DNA of 23,329 bases. Origin: Burkholderiales bacterium UBA2459. Its GTDB lineage: Bacteria; Pseudomonadota; Gammaproteobacteria; Burkholderiales; Burkholderiaceae_E. The stretch's first letter is position 1. Each line of letters opens with the position of its first letter. Location of the stretch: positions 1 to 23,329 of the forward strand of contig DDPV01000017.1 of NCBI GenBank assembly GCA_002342365.1. Direction: 5' to 3'. The position numbers and the translations under genes are program-made. Under the pieces are notes generated by a model, which saw nothing but the letters and a program-made list of their open reading frames with translations, was not told the DNA's origin and did not search any database. Below, one piece after another: positions 16,212 to 23,329 of the stretch.

Positions 16212-16685
16212 ATGCTCAAGGCTTTCACGATGTCCTGCGTACAACGGCTGATTCTGTCCTTTGCACTGTTTGCCGGAGGCAACGTCACGGCGCAATCCGT
16301 CCAAGTTCAGGAGCCCTGGGTGCGGGCAACGGTTAAAGGCCAGCAGGCGACTGGCGCCTTTATGAAACTCAGCACCGATTCACCCATGCGCCTTATCCAG
16401 GTGCAATCACCGGTTGCCGGGTTGGTTGAAATCCACGAAATGAAGATGGATAAGGACGTGATGAAAATGGCAGCCATCGCGGGACTTGATTTACCGGCAG
16501 GTCGCGCGGTTGAGCTCAAGCCTGGGGGCTATCATGTCATGCTGATGCAATTGAAGCAGGAAATCAAAGAGGGCGAAACCGTCCCGCTCACCCTCGTTTT
16601 TGAGAGCAAGGACGGGAAAAGGCAAACCCTGGATGTCAAAGCAACAACCCGGGCGCTTGGCCAGCCGATGACGCACAAGCACTAA
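16212..16685 (+). CDS. Periplasmic copper chaperone, PCu(A)C family
   Basis: A small exported Cu(I) carrier that typically supplies copper to the Cu(A) or Cu(B) sites of cytochrome oxidase. The N-terminal signal peptide has a hydrophobic core at about residues 12-22 and probable cleavage near VTA-Q (27/28). The family copper motif H-x10-M-x21-H-x-M fits exactly: H75, M86, H108 and M110. GGAGAA lies just upstream of ATG 16212. It diverges from the DUF2126 operon across about 135 bp. No SCO1-type partner is seen in the window. It may share a transcript with the cysteine-rich gene 58 bp downstream, which would fit a metal-handling theme, but that is inference. Confidence 0.92.
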   Translation: MLKAFTMSCVQRLILSFALFAGGNVTAQSVQVQEPWVRATVKGQQATGAFMKLSTDSPMRLIQVQSPVAGLVEIHEMKMDKDVMKMAAIAGLDLPAGRAVELKPGGYHVMLMQLKQEIKEGETVPLTLVFESKDGKRQTLDVKATTRALGQPMTHKH

Positions 16686-16743
16686 ATCATCCACGGGGCC
16701 CAAGAGACCTGTCAGACCGCGGACCGCCCCCAGGAAGGAACCT

Positions 16744-17274
16744 ATGGCAATCGATGAGCTAGACGAGAAGGATCAGCACCTCACGCAAACCCTCTCACCT
16801 GATATGCACTGTTGCGGCAACTGCGCTTCATGGGACGGTACGCGTAAGTTCATCAAGCGCTTCCCGCAAGGGCGCCCGTCGATTGACACGCCGCCCAAAT
16901 TTTTTACCCGGGTCGCTGTGAAGGCCGCAGGGCATTGCTCATCAACGCTTTCCCGCCAACAGGGCAATCAGATGCTCTACTCGGCGGGCTGTCTGCACTT
17001 CAAGGCCTTTTTCCAAGGGACGCAAGCCGATCCGAACTGGGCTTTGGTACACTTGAATCAGGCTTGTTGCGCCACCTGTTCATGGTGGGAGGGTGAGCGT
17101 AAATTGATTAAAAAAGAAGAACGTGATAAACACGATCAAGTGACGAAAAAAGCCTACTACCTGCGCATTGAGCGCGATCGCAAGTTTCGATGCCTTAACC
17201 TGCGCTCGGAAACCTCATCCATGATGATGCAACCGGTTCAGCAATGCGATCAGTATCGCTACCTGTTCACCTGA
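16744..17274 (+). CDS. Cysteine-rich protein with exact internal duplication, unknown function
   Basis: I do not recognise this family. The 176-aa product contains two copies of a module with period 85 residues. Copy 1 has C23, C24, C27, C65, C83; copy 2 has C108, C109, C112, C150, C168, so the cysteine spacing (1, 3, 38, 18) is identical. The shared motif is CCxxCxxWxGxRK (23-35 and 108-120), with W30/W115, G32/G117 and R34-K35/R119-K120 matched. There is no signal peptide or membrane span, so it is probably cytoplasmic. The pattern suggests two zinc or iron-sulfur sites. GGAAGGAA precedes the ATG. Only 14 bp separate it from the CBS gene. Copy 2 has a basic stretch (118-149) that could contact nucleic acid. 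Confidence 0.85.
   Translation: MAIDELDEKDQHLTQTLSPDMHCCGNCASWDGTRKFIKRFPQGRPSIDTPPKFFTRVAVKAAGHCSSTLSRQQGNQMLYSAGCLHFKAFFQGTQADPNWALVHLNQACCATCSWWEGERKLIKKEERDKHDQVTKKAYYLRIERDRKFRCLNLRSETSSMMMQPVQQCDQYRYLFT
16804..17256 (+). repeat. Two-copy coding repeat, 255-bp period
   Basis: Copy 1 covers about 16804-17001 and copy 2 about 17059-17256. Conservation is at protein level (five Cys, a Trp, a Gly and Arg-Lys in register); the DNA has diverged, so the duplication is old. Confidence 0.75.
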
Positions 17275-17288
17275 TCTGGAGTTAACCT

Positions 17289-17702
17289 ATGAACACCGTC
17301 AGAGAGTTTTTAGCCTCACGGGCTAAGCCGCTTGTGACCACGACCGAAGAGACCCTGGTCAATGACGCGGTCGGGATCATGACGGCTGATGAGATCCACA
17401 GCCTCATCGTGATGAAGGATGATCAGATGGTCGGCATCTTCACTGACCGCGACTATGTGCACAAGATCGTCGCCTTAAAGCGCGATCCAACCGGCATGAA
17501 AGTCGGCGACATCATGACGCGCGAGGTTGTCACCATTCCCCCCGACACAAGCATCAAGGCCTGCATTGAAATCATGAATGCAGGAAAATTCCGACATTTG
17601 CCGGTACGCGAGGCAGAGCAACTGGTCGGCATGATCTCGATGACCGATGTGATGAAACTGCTTATCGATTTTCATGATCAGGACATCGAGACCTACTTTT
17701 AA
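17289..17702 (+). CDS. Two-CBS-domain protein
   Basis: A 137-aa stand-alone CBS pair (Bateman module), with CBS1 at about 7-64 (GIFTDRD, 49-55) and CBS2 at about 72-130 (GMISMTD, 114-120). Such proteins bind adenine nucleotides or related ligands and regulate a partner by dimer rearrangement. There is no catalytic or DNA-binding extension. GGAG lies 8 nt before the ATG. It sits 14 bp after the cysteine-rich gene and 12 bp before the winged-helix gene, so the three are almost certainly cotranscribed and it may report energy or nucleotide state to one of them. Confidence 0.92.
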   Translation: MNTVREFLASRAKPLVTTTEETLVNDAVGIMTADEIHSLIVMKDDQMVGIFTDRDYVHKIVALKRDPTGMKVGDIMTREVVTIPPDTSIKACIEIMNAGKFRHLPVREAEQLVGMISMTDVMKLLIDFHDQDIETYF

Positions 17703-17714
17703 GGAGAATCAAGG

Positions 17715-18074
17715 GTGAAACGCACTGCGAAGCAAGAACTGGTTGCCCTGTACTTTCGCTATCGTCAACTGATCGAGACGATTCGCGAAACGGCCGATTT
17801 TGATGGTCTCACGCCGGATCATGAGGAATTGCTTGATGTGGTCTGCGAGCATTGGCACGCCGGCACGCCGTTGACCGTGCGTCAGGTCATGAGTTTCGAA
17901 CATCTTGCCAGCACCGTGACCATCCACCGGCGCCTGAAAAAACTTCGCTTGCTCGAGCTTATCGACTTGGAAACCTCGAAATCGGATTCGCGCAAGCGCG
18001 AAATCGTGCCGACGAAACAGGCGCTTGACTATTTTTCGGCCAAAGCGAAGGCGATGCAAACAGCAAGCCGCTAA
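17715..18074 (+). CDS. Winged-helix (MarR-like) DNA-binding protein
   Basis: A 119-aa probable transcription regulator. Residues 52-83 (from LTVRQVMSF to LRLLELI) read as helix-turn-helix: LTVRQVM, then a recognition helix near STVTIHRRLKKL. A wing follows with DSRKREIVPT (95-104) and a closing helix TKQALDYFSAKA. This matches the MarR/winged-helix plan, but the N-terminal dimer helix is short (about 4-28). The start is GTG 17715, supported by AAGGAG (17701-17706) 8 nt upstream. It is the third gene of the cysteine-rich/CBS cluster and may regulate its own operon. The ligand is unknown. Confidence 0.8.
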   Translation: MKRTAKQELVALYFRYRQLIETIRETADFDGLTPDHEELLDVVCEHWHAGTPLTVRQVMSFEHLASTVTIHRRLKKLRLLELIDLETSKSDSRKREIVPTKQALDYFSAKAKAMQTASR

Positions 18075-18097
18075 AAGTAAGGCGCAAAACATCGCCC

Positions 18098-18114
18098 GGT
18101 TGCCTTCGGCAGCC
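18098..18114 (+). other. Small hairpin in the 169-bp gap after the winged-helix gene
   Basis: GGTTGCC and GGCAGCC pair over 7 bp (one G-U) around a TTC loop. No T-run follows on the plus strand, so it is not a canonical intrinsic terminator. The rest of the gap (18075-18243) shows nothing I can name. Confidence 0.25.
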
Positions 18115-18243
18115 TGCAAAACCTAGTTGTAGGCAGGACTTCAGCTCAAGTTTGCTGCCAAAACACTTCCAAGCCTTGCGAATAGGCCTTAGACTCTGAT
18201 TGATCATCAGCCAGGACGGCAATCCACCGTGCGGGGAGCAGTC

Positions 18244-18450
18244 ATGAAGAAAGCATGTTACTGGGAGCGGGTCCGCTTTGACGGTTCGCTCCAAAACAAT
18301 ACCTACGTTGTGATGGACGGGGGCAAACTCGTCATTTCAACAACCTCGCTTGATATGGCCCGCACCGCCTATCGCCAGGCTTTGGACGGCAAGCATGTCG
18401 GCCAGCAACTCGAAGAAGCCGCTGCAGGTGGCAGCACACCGGAGCTCTAA
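18244..18450 (+). CDS. 68-aa protein of unknown function
   Basis: A small acidic-to-neutral soluble protein, with no membrane span and no recognised domain. The ATG is preceded at 5 nt by GGGGAG (18233-18238), a very strong ribosome binding site, so I prefer it to the GTG at 18229. The first half reads as beta strands (YVVMDGGKLVIST), followed by one helix (DMARTAYRQALDG, about 37-49) and a disordered tail. It lies 58 bp before the MORN-repeat gene on the same strand and could be cotranscribed with it. Confidence 0.65.
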   Translation: MKKACYWERVRFDGSLQNNTYVVMDGGKLVISTTSLDMARTAYRQALDGKHVGQQLEEAAAGGSTPEL

Positions 18451-18508
18451 GCGGCTTAAGGGGTGGGGTCGCTTTGGGCTGACTTCAACGCCACCCGGGA
18501 CGCACTAG

Positions 18509-21013
18509 GTGTTAAGCCCCAAACAGGTTCGCCCGATTCTTTCCGCTGCCGACCCGCATGATCCTGCGCAGGCGAACCACGATCCAAATCAGCCCCGCAG
18601 GGGCGCATCGCGTGTAACCGGTTCGCTGACCGTGGGCGATGCGGCGGGCGTTATTGGCGAGCCCACCCCAAAGACCCAGCCGCAGGCTATCGATTTGCGA
18701 AGCCTGCAAGCGCAGTTGAACGAGCGCTTGGAACACGAACCGATGAGGGTTCATTTCAGCGATGGCAGCGTCTTTGAAGGGCGCTTAGCCGACGGATTGC
18801 CCGACGGCAATGGCACCTGGACCCATCCTGAAGGCATGCGCCTTGAAGGGCGATGGCAAGCGGGTGCGCTGCTGGGCACGCTGAGTCTGGCCTACCCGGA
18901 CGGTCGCCGATTCCGGGGCGAAGTGCTCAACGGATTAGCCGAGGGAATCGGCAGCACCGTCGATTCCGACGGCACGCTCCACGAGGGACTCTACCAAGCC
19001 GGTCGCCCCAAAGGTCAGGGCAAACTTCGCTGGCCCGATGGGAGGGTATTTGAGGGGCATTTTGAAGACGAAGCCAATGGCCACGGACGTCTGCGCTGGC
19101 CCGACGGCAGGAGCTACCATGGGGCACTCTGCGACGGCGAACTTGCCAACGACGGCGAGTTGAGCTGGCCCGATGGACGACGCTATCGGGGAGCCTTATG
19201 GATGGCCGAGCCCAACGGACGGGGCGAAATGCGCTGGCCCGACGGCAGCATCCACCTTGGCGAATTCAAAGCCGGCAAGGCCAATGGGCCCGGACAACGG
19301 CAGTTTGCAAACGGGCAGCGTTTCGTGGGTCAATGGCGCAGCGGCGTTGCCGAGGGCGATGCGACGGTCTACAGCCCCGACGGTGCACGCACCGAGGGCT
19401 GTTGGCGACGCGGAAAACGTGACGGCGAAGCGATCACCTACTGGCCTGACGGGCGCGAGATGCGGGTGCTTTGGCGCGATGAGCAAGCCCAGGGACCCGC
19501 GGTGATCAGCTGGCCAAGCGGCAAGCAGTTAACCGGACCCCTTGTTGACGATGCGATCCGGGGCATGGCCTGTATGCGCTTTCCCGACGGTCGCGAGCTG
19601 ACCGGTCAGTTTGAAGGCGAAACCCTGCGTGGCCCCGGCAAGCTCAGCTGGCCCGACGGACGCCTGTACACCGGTCAGATCGTTGATGATCGGCCACAAG
19701 GCCAAGGCAGTCTGCACTGGCCCGACCGTACCGAATACGTCGGCCAGTTCGATCAAGGCCTGCCTCAAGGCGATGGCCGACTCCGCAGTGCCAGCGGCAA
19801 CCTCTTTATTGGCCGCTTCGAACGCGGCGAACCGGGAGGTTTTGGCACGCTAACCCTTGCCGATGGCACAAGCTACGCCGGCGAGTGGTCTCAGGCCGCG
19901 ATCCGAGGCCGCGGCAGCATGGTCTGGCCTGATGGCAGGCGATACCAGGGTCCTTTCGATGGTCATACGCCTAAAGGTGAAGGAAGCCTGCAGTGGCCAA
20001 ACGGAAAAACCTATGAGGGCTATATCGAGCAGGGAAAACCCCATAAACAAGGCGTGATGCGATTGCCTGACGGGCGCAGTTATGTGGGCGAATTCGATCA
20101 CGGCCGTTTTCAGGGCGAAGGAATCCTGTCCTGGCCCGACGGGCGCATGTACTGCGGCAGCTGGAGCCAGGGAAGGCGGCAAGGCCAGGGCCTTGCGATC
20201 CTTGAGGGCGGACTTCGTTACGAGGGCAACTGGCATAGGCATCGCATGCATGGGCAGGGGCATCTGCGCTGGCCCGATGGACGTCGCTATCTAGGCGCGT
20301 TTCACCAGGGCGATCCGCACGGCCAGGGTCAGATGGATATGCCCGACGGACGCCAATTCGAAGGGCAGTTTGTGGCAGGCATGCCGCAAGGCTCAGGCAG
20401 CCTGCGCGTAGCCGATGGCCGAGTCTTTCAAGGGCGTTGGTTTGGCGGCGAAATGCAAGGTGAAGGCCTACTGAAGTCGCCCGATGGCAGTGTTTACCAG
20501 GGCGCATTCCGGGGCGAAGTACCCCAAGGCCAGGGCCGCCTGGAAACCGCCGACGGCAGCATTTACGAAGGGCATTTCGATCAGGGCAAGCCCCATGGAC
20601 TTGGTTGGCTGAAATCGCCCGACGGTCGCAGCTACCGGGGCGCTTTTGTACGCGGTCAAGCCGAGGGCAAGGGCGAACTCAGCCTTAGTGACGGACGCCG
20701 CTACCGTGGTCAATTTGTCGCCAAACATTTTCACGGCCTGGGGCGCTATGTTTGGCCCGACGGCAAGCTTTATCAAGGTCAGTGGAACCAGGATCAACGC
20801 TGTGGTCAGGGGGTTTACATCCTCTCGGACGGTTCACGCTACGTGGGTGCTTTTGAGGCCGATCATCCGCATGGCCTGGGCATCCTCTACGACCCTAAAG
20901 GCCAGGTCAAGCAAGCGGGACGCTGGGAGCAAAACCGGCTTGTTGAGCCGATCAAGCTACCCACCGAGGATTATCCGTTTGCATTCAAAAACGAAGGAAC
21001 AGACCCGGATTGA
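18509..21013 (+). CDS. Giant MORN-repeat protein, 31 tandem repeats
   Basis: An 834-aa protein. Residues 1-81 are Pro/Asn/Gln-rich and probably disordered; residues 82-793 are 31 consecutive MORN repeats; 794-834 are a degenerate last unit and an acidic tail. The repeat consensus is xWPDGRxYxGxxxxGxxxGxGxL, 23 residues long; only the fifth copy is one residue short. MORN repeats form elongated beta-hairpin ladders that serve as scaffolds or lipid/protein-binding surfaces, and are best known from eukaryotes. No enzyme domain, signal peptide or membrane anchor is visible, so it is probably cytoplasmic. The GTG start has a GGGA about 8 nt upstream but is not certain; an ATG at 18743 would remove the disordered N-terminus and keep every repeat. 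Its 3' end overlaps the convergent GYD gene by 43 bp. Confidence 0.88.
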   Translation: MLSPKQVRPILSAADPHDPAQANHDPNQPRRGASRVTGSLTVGDAAGVIGEPTPKTQPQAIDLRSLQAQLNERLEHEPMRVHFSDGSVFEGRLADGLPDGNGTWTHPEGMRLEGRWQAGALLGTLSLAYPDGRRFRGEVLNGLAEGIGSTVDSDGTLHEGLYQAGRPKGQGKLRWPDGRVFEGHFEDEANGHGRLRWPDGRSYHGALCDGELANDGELSWPDGRRYRGALWMAEPNGRGEMRWPDGSIHLGEFKAGKANGPGQRQFANGQRFVGQWRSGVAEGDATVYSPDGARTEGCWRRGKRDGEAITYWPDGREMRVLWRDEQAQGPAVISWPSGKQLTGPLVDDAIRGMACMRFPDGRELTGQFEGETLRGPGKLSWPDGRLYTGQIVDDRPQGQGSLHWPDRTEYVGQFDQGLPQGDGRLRSASGNLFIGRFERGEPGGFGTLTLADGTSYAGEWSQAAIRGRGSMVWPDGRRYQGPFDGHTPKGEGSLQWPNGKTYEGYIEQGKPHKQGVMRLPDGRSYVGEFDHGRFQGEGILSWPDGRMYCGSWSQGRRQGQGLAILEGGLRYEGNWHRHRMHGQGHLRWPDGRRYLGAFHQGDPHGQGQMDMPDGRQFEGQFVAGMPQGSGSLRVADGRVFQGRWFGGEMQGEGLLKSPDGSVYQGAFRGEVPQGQGRLETADGSIYEGHFDQGKPHGLGWLKSPDGRSYRGAFVRGQAEGKGELSLSDGRRYRGQFVAKHFHGLGRYVWPDGKLYQGQWNQDQRCGQGVYILSDGSRYVGAFEADHPHGLGILYDPKGQVKQAGRWEQNRLVEPIKLPTEDYPFAFKNEGTDPD
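18752..20887 (+). repeat. 31-copy, 69-bp-period coding repeat (MORN ladder)
   Basis: Each unit encodes one 23-residue MORN motif. At DNA level the phrase TGGCCCGACGG and near variants recurs, but copies differ widely at third positions, so this is an old array rather than a recent slippage expansion. Confidence 0.85.
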
Positions 21014-21333
21014 CGAGCCGAAAAGTCCTTCTGAATCGATTGTGCGCGGGAAAAGTAAGCGCCCGCCTCTGAAAAGGCTGTGAGATCGCGGGTTTCACAG
21101 GCAACGACTGATTTTGACGCCAGCGCAACAACCCCCACGGCGCGGGTGTCTTCGGCTTCGCCTTCAACAATGAAAACAGCCCGGTTGGTCCCGTTCACAT
21201 ACCAGGCACCGATCAGCCGGCAGCGCGCCGACTCAAAAAGCGCCTCAACCTGCGATTTGCGATCTTCGGGCTGAGCCATGAAACGTTCCATCGCCTCTGG
21301 GGCGTAGCAGATCTCAAGCATCACAAGGGCCAT
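20971..21333 (-). CDS. GYD-domain (DUF1330/ferredoxin-like dimeric fold) small protein
   Basis: A 120-aa protein. The layout of residues 1-95 fits the GYD-domain family: MLEICYAPEAMERFMAQPED (5-24), a middle LIGAWYVNGTNRAVFIVEG (40-58) where relatives have a G-Y-D segment, and a last strand-helix with VACETRDLTAF (77-87). The Y-D of the name is replaced by T-N-R, so the match is by pattern rather than by signature. The function of this family is unknown. I placed the start at ATG 21333 because GAAGGAG lies 6-7 nt upstream; the frame is open 25 codons farther but has no need to be. The C-terminal tail is coded on the complement of the MORN gene's end. Confidence 0.7.
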   Translation of the reverse strand: MALVMLEICYAPEAMERFMAQPEDRKSQVEALFESARCRLIGAWYVNGTNRAVFIVEGEAEDTRAVGVVALASKSVVACETRDLTAFSEAGAYFSRAQSIQKDFSARQSGSVPSFLNANG

Positions 21334-21346
21334 TACGTTCTCCTTC

Positions 21347-21374
21347 AGAGCGCCCCTCTCAGGGCTTTCGCTCT
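21347..21374 (-). promoter_or_regulatory. Imperfect hairpin in the 5' leader of the GYD gene
   Basis: AGAGCG (21347-21352) pairs with CGCTCT (21369-21374), and an inner CCC/GGG pairing is possible in the loop. It lies directly upstream of the AAGGAG ribosome binding site on the minus strand. A TATTAT/CATAAT element (21392-21398) in the same divergent gap is -10-like on both strands, without a good -35. Confidence 0.3.
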
Positions 21375-21435
21375 CAGTATGCTTCATCTGCCATAATACG
21401 AAAGGCATTCGCCACTTGATTCCGGAGCCCCCGTT

Positions 21436-21978
21436 ATGCGCATCTCTTTAAAGCCAAATGACGTGTCGGAGCCAGCTGAGACGATTGCAGCAATGCGAAA
21501 GCGACGCGGCGGCTCACTTTTGAACGTAGATCGTGTGTTGTTGCATTCACCGCCTATGGCCAAGGCCTGGAATGATTTCATGGGCACGATTCGCGGGGAC
21601 CTCATGGTGGATGCGCGAATCCGGGAACTGGTGATTTGTTCGCTTGCGGTCTTGCACGCCGCCGACTACGCCTTCGGGCCGCATCTTGCAGCCTTTCGAA
21701 AACTTGGCGGCAACGAAATGCAGGCCGCCGCGCTGCGCGACCCGGTCACCGCCGTGGGTAACCGGGCGCTTTTCCCGGGACTCGATCGGGCAATCCTTGC
21801 GTTGACCGTGGAAATGACCCGCAAGACCAAGGTCAGCGACCCGGTGGTTGCGGCCATCCGAACTGCCCTCAACGAGCAACAACTGCTCGATCTGATCGGT
21901 CTCATTTCGGCTTACATCATGGTGTTTCGTTTCCTGGCCGCAACAGGCTTTGGGGATTCAGAAGGCTGTCCCGAATAG
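21436..21978 (+). CDS. Carboxymuconolactone decarboxylase/AhpD-like protein
   Basis: A 180-aa all-helical protein of the CMD/AhpD superfamily. The core segment RIRELVICSLAVLHAADYAF (61-80), followed by GPH with H83, matches the family's E-x(n)-Y-x(n)-H arrangement. The CxxC redox pair of AhpD is absent (only C68 is in this region), so peroxidase-type activity is unlikely and a decarboxylase-like or unknown role fits better. A second helical segment, DRAILALTVEMTRKTKVSD (117-135), and the C-terminal helix 145-173 complete the fold. GGAG (21424-21427) stands 8 nt before the ATG. It is divergent from the GYD gene and lies 46 bp before the MFS transporter. Confidence 0.8.
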   Translation: MRISLKPNDVSEPAETIAAMRKRRGGSLLNVDRVLLHSPPMAKAWNDFMGTIRGDLMVDARIRELVICSLAVLHAADYAFGPHLAAFRKLGGNEMQAAALRDPVTAVGNRALFPGLDRAILALTVEMTRKTKVSDPVVAAIRTALNEQQLLDLIGLISAYIMVFRFLAATGFGDSEGCPE

Positions 21979-22024
21979 GGTTTGATTGAGCTGACTGGCT
22001 TAAGCGCTCAGGGAAATCTGGCGG

Positions 22025-23290
22025 GTGCTTGCGCCATTTCTTGTTCGCGGATTCCGCTTTCAGTGGGCGGGCGATCTCGCGATGTCGTGGGCAATCGAAA
22101 TGGAAGTGCTCATACTTGGCTGGTATATCCTGGTCGAATCCGGTTCGGTCAGCCTGCTGGCGCTGTTCGGAGCACTCCATTACGTCGGCTCATTGATCGC
22201 ACCGCTCTTTGGGATTGCAGGCGATCGCATCGGCTACGCAAGGCTTTTCTGGATAAGCAGGGCCAGTTACGCTCTGCTCGCAATGATCCTGCTGCTGCTG
22301 GCATGGCAGGCAGCCCTAAGCCCGGTTGCGGTGTTATGGATTGCCTTGATCGGCGGCATGATTCGCCCCTCCGACATGGTGATGCGTTACGCAGTGATCG
22401 CGATGATTTTGCCGCCTCAGCAACTGATGGGCGGGCTTGGTATCGCTCGAATCACCTCGGATTCTGCGCGCATCGCAGGCGCACTGGCAGGCGCATCGAC
22501 CGTAGCCGCCTTTGGCATGGTCTGGGCCCTGGCGATGATTGTGAGCCTTTACTGCCTTAGCTTTTTGTTGACCCAGCAGATTCTGCCCGCGGGGGCGAAC
22601 AAGGAGCTTGCCCCCTTAAAGCCCGAGATCGCAGCGCAGTTGCGCGCTGCGCTGACCGATCTAAGGTCCGCATTTCGTTACCTGGGCGATAAGCCCGTGC
22701 TGCTTGGCAGCATGTGGCTTGCCTTTTTGGTGAACCTTCTGGCCTTTCCTTTCTTTCTTGGCCTCTTGCCCTATGTGGCAAAACACCAGTACGGGCTGGG
22801 CCAGGAGGGCTTGAGCCTGCTGACCGCGAGCTTTGCCTTTGGGGGACTGCTGGGTTCGATCGCATTGGGTTTTAACAAGCTTCCCATGGGCGCCGCCCGC
22901 GCGATGCTGCTTGCAGCCTTGTTATGGTTTTTGGTGGATTGTCTCTTTTCTCTGAGCCGGGACCTTCAAAGCGGCATGCTTTTGCTCACCCTTGCGGGTC
23001 TGAGTTCAAGCCTTTGCCTCACGCCGTTGGCTGCAGTCATGCTGCGCGGCACCGAGCGCGCCTACCAAGGCCGCGTGATGGGCATGCGCATGCTGGCGAT
23101 CTGGGGCTTACCGATTGGCTTATTGTTGGCCGGACCCCTGATTGAGCGCTGGGGACTCGAAGCGGTCGCGCTGGTTTACTCGGCAAGCGGCCTGATGCTG
23201 ACGCTTTGGATGTGCAAGTACTGGCGCCATGACCTGTGGTCGAGCCAGGCTCTCGCCAACCGAGGCACCGAGTTCAGTGCATCAAAATGA
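22025..23290 (+). CDS. Major facilitator superfamily transporter
   Basis: A 421-aa inner-membrane protein with about 12 hydrophobic helices, normal for an MFS permease. The N-terminus has the FRFQWAGDLAMSW pattern seen at the start of the first helix in many efflux-type MFS proteins. The loop after helix 2 has GIAGDRIGYARL (63-74), a variant of the MFS motif A (GxxxDRxGrR). The middle loop (about 187-222) is polar, as expected between the two halves. The GTG start fits the usual N-terminal length, but AGGGA lies 10-11 nt upstream and is only a fair site. The substrate cannot be deduced; a drug- or metabolite-efflux role is the family default. Same strand as the CMD-like gene. Confidence 0.88.
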   Translation: MLAPFLVRGFRFQWAGDLAMSWAIEMEVLILGWYILVESGSVSLLALFGALHYVGSLIAPLFGIAGDRIGYARLFWISRASYALLAMILLLLAWQAALSPVAVLWIALIGGMIRPSDMVMRYAVIAMILPPQQLMGGLGIARITSDSARIAGALAGASTVAAFGMVWALAMIVSLYCLSFLLTQQILPAGANKELAPLKPEIAAQLRAALTDLRSAFRYLGDKPVLLGSMWLAFLVNLLAFPFFLGLLPYVAKHQYGLGQEGLSLLTASFAFGGLLGSIALGFNKLPMGAARAMLLAALLWFLVDCLFSLSRDLQSGMLLLTLAGLSSSLCLTPLAAVMLRGTERAYQGRVMGMRMLAIWGLPIGLLLAGPLIERWGLEAVALVYSASGLMLTLWMCKYWRHDLWSSQALANRGTEFSASK

Positions 23291-23329
23291 CCGCTTGCAT
23301 CGGGAGCCTGCCCAAAGGCACAAACAAGG

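Noticed and set aside
18752..20887. Regular 69-bp periodicity resembling a repeat array such as CRISPR
   Set aside because: The units are coding, divergent at DNA level and translate as MORN motifs; there are no identical repeats with unique spacers.

Overview
This 23.3-kb window looks like an ordinary, densely coded chromosomal stretch of a moderately GC-rich proteobacterium, most likely beta- or gammaproteobacterial. That placement is an inference from gene content: an ACSM-type acyl-CoA synthetase, a PCu(A)C copper chaperone, a DUF2126/ATP-grasp/Alpha-E/transglutaminase cluster and a proteobacterial type of photolyase-like FAD protein. I see no tRNA, rRNA, insertion sequence, integrase, attachment site or CRISPR array. 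Nearly all of it is coding and no gene-free stretch reaches 300 bp.

Layout. Positions 1-818: 3' part of a haloalkane dehalogenase, cut by the window edge. 844-3409 (minus): a cation diffusion facilitator and an overlapping acyl-CoA synthetase. 3587-4324: a small VOC/glyoxalase protein and a 78-aa membrane protein preceded by a perfect hairpin. 4311-5375 (minus): a secreted-type alpha/beta hydrolase. 5439-7664: a 27-codon upstream reading frame coupled by ATGA to a photolyase-like FAD protein, whose 3' end overlaps an exported dienelactone-hydrolase-like gene. 7754-9241: an NAD(P)-dependent aldehyde dehydrogenase.

9248-16076 (minus) is the largest coherent unit. It runs in transcription order as a transglutaminase-DUF2126 protein, a circularly permuted ATP-grasp fused to Alpha-E, and a second transglutaminase. 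This gene set has been predicted from comparative genomics to make or remodel peptides by amide ligation; its biochemical product is unknown to me. The first two genes are in the same frame, separated by one TAG and four sense codons, and the second has no ATG and no visible ribosome binding site.

16212-18450 (plus) holds a periplasmic copper chaperone and then three tightly packed small genes: a cysteine-rich protein that is an exact 85-residue internal duplication, a two-CBS-domain protein and a winged-helix protein. A 68-aa orphan follows. Next is an 834-aa protein made almost entirely of 31 tandem MORN repeats (18509-21013). The window ends with a GYD-domain protein (minus), a carboxymuconolactone-decarboxylase-like protein and an MFS transporter.

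The best candidates for something undescribed are the duplicated cysteine-rich protein and its CBS/winged-helix partners, the photolyase-like protein with apparently reversed domain order and a coupled leader frame, the bacterial MORN ladder, and the in-frame TAG junction inside the ATP-grasp operon. All functional claims rest on motif recognition by eye; no database search was run.
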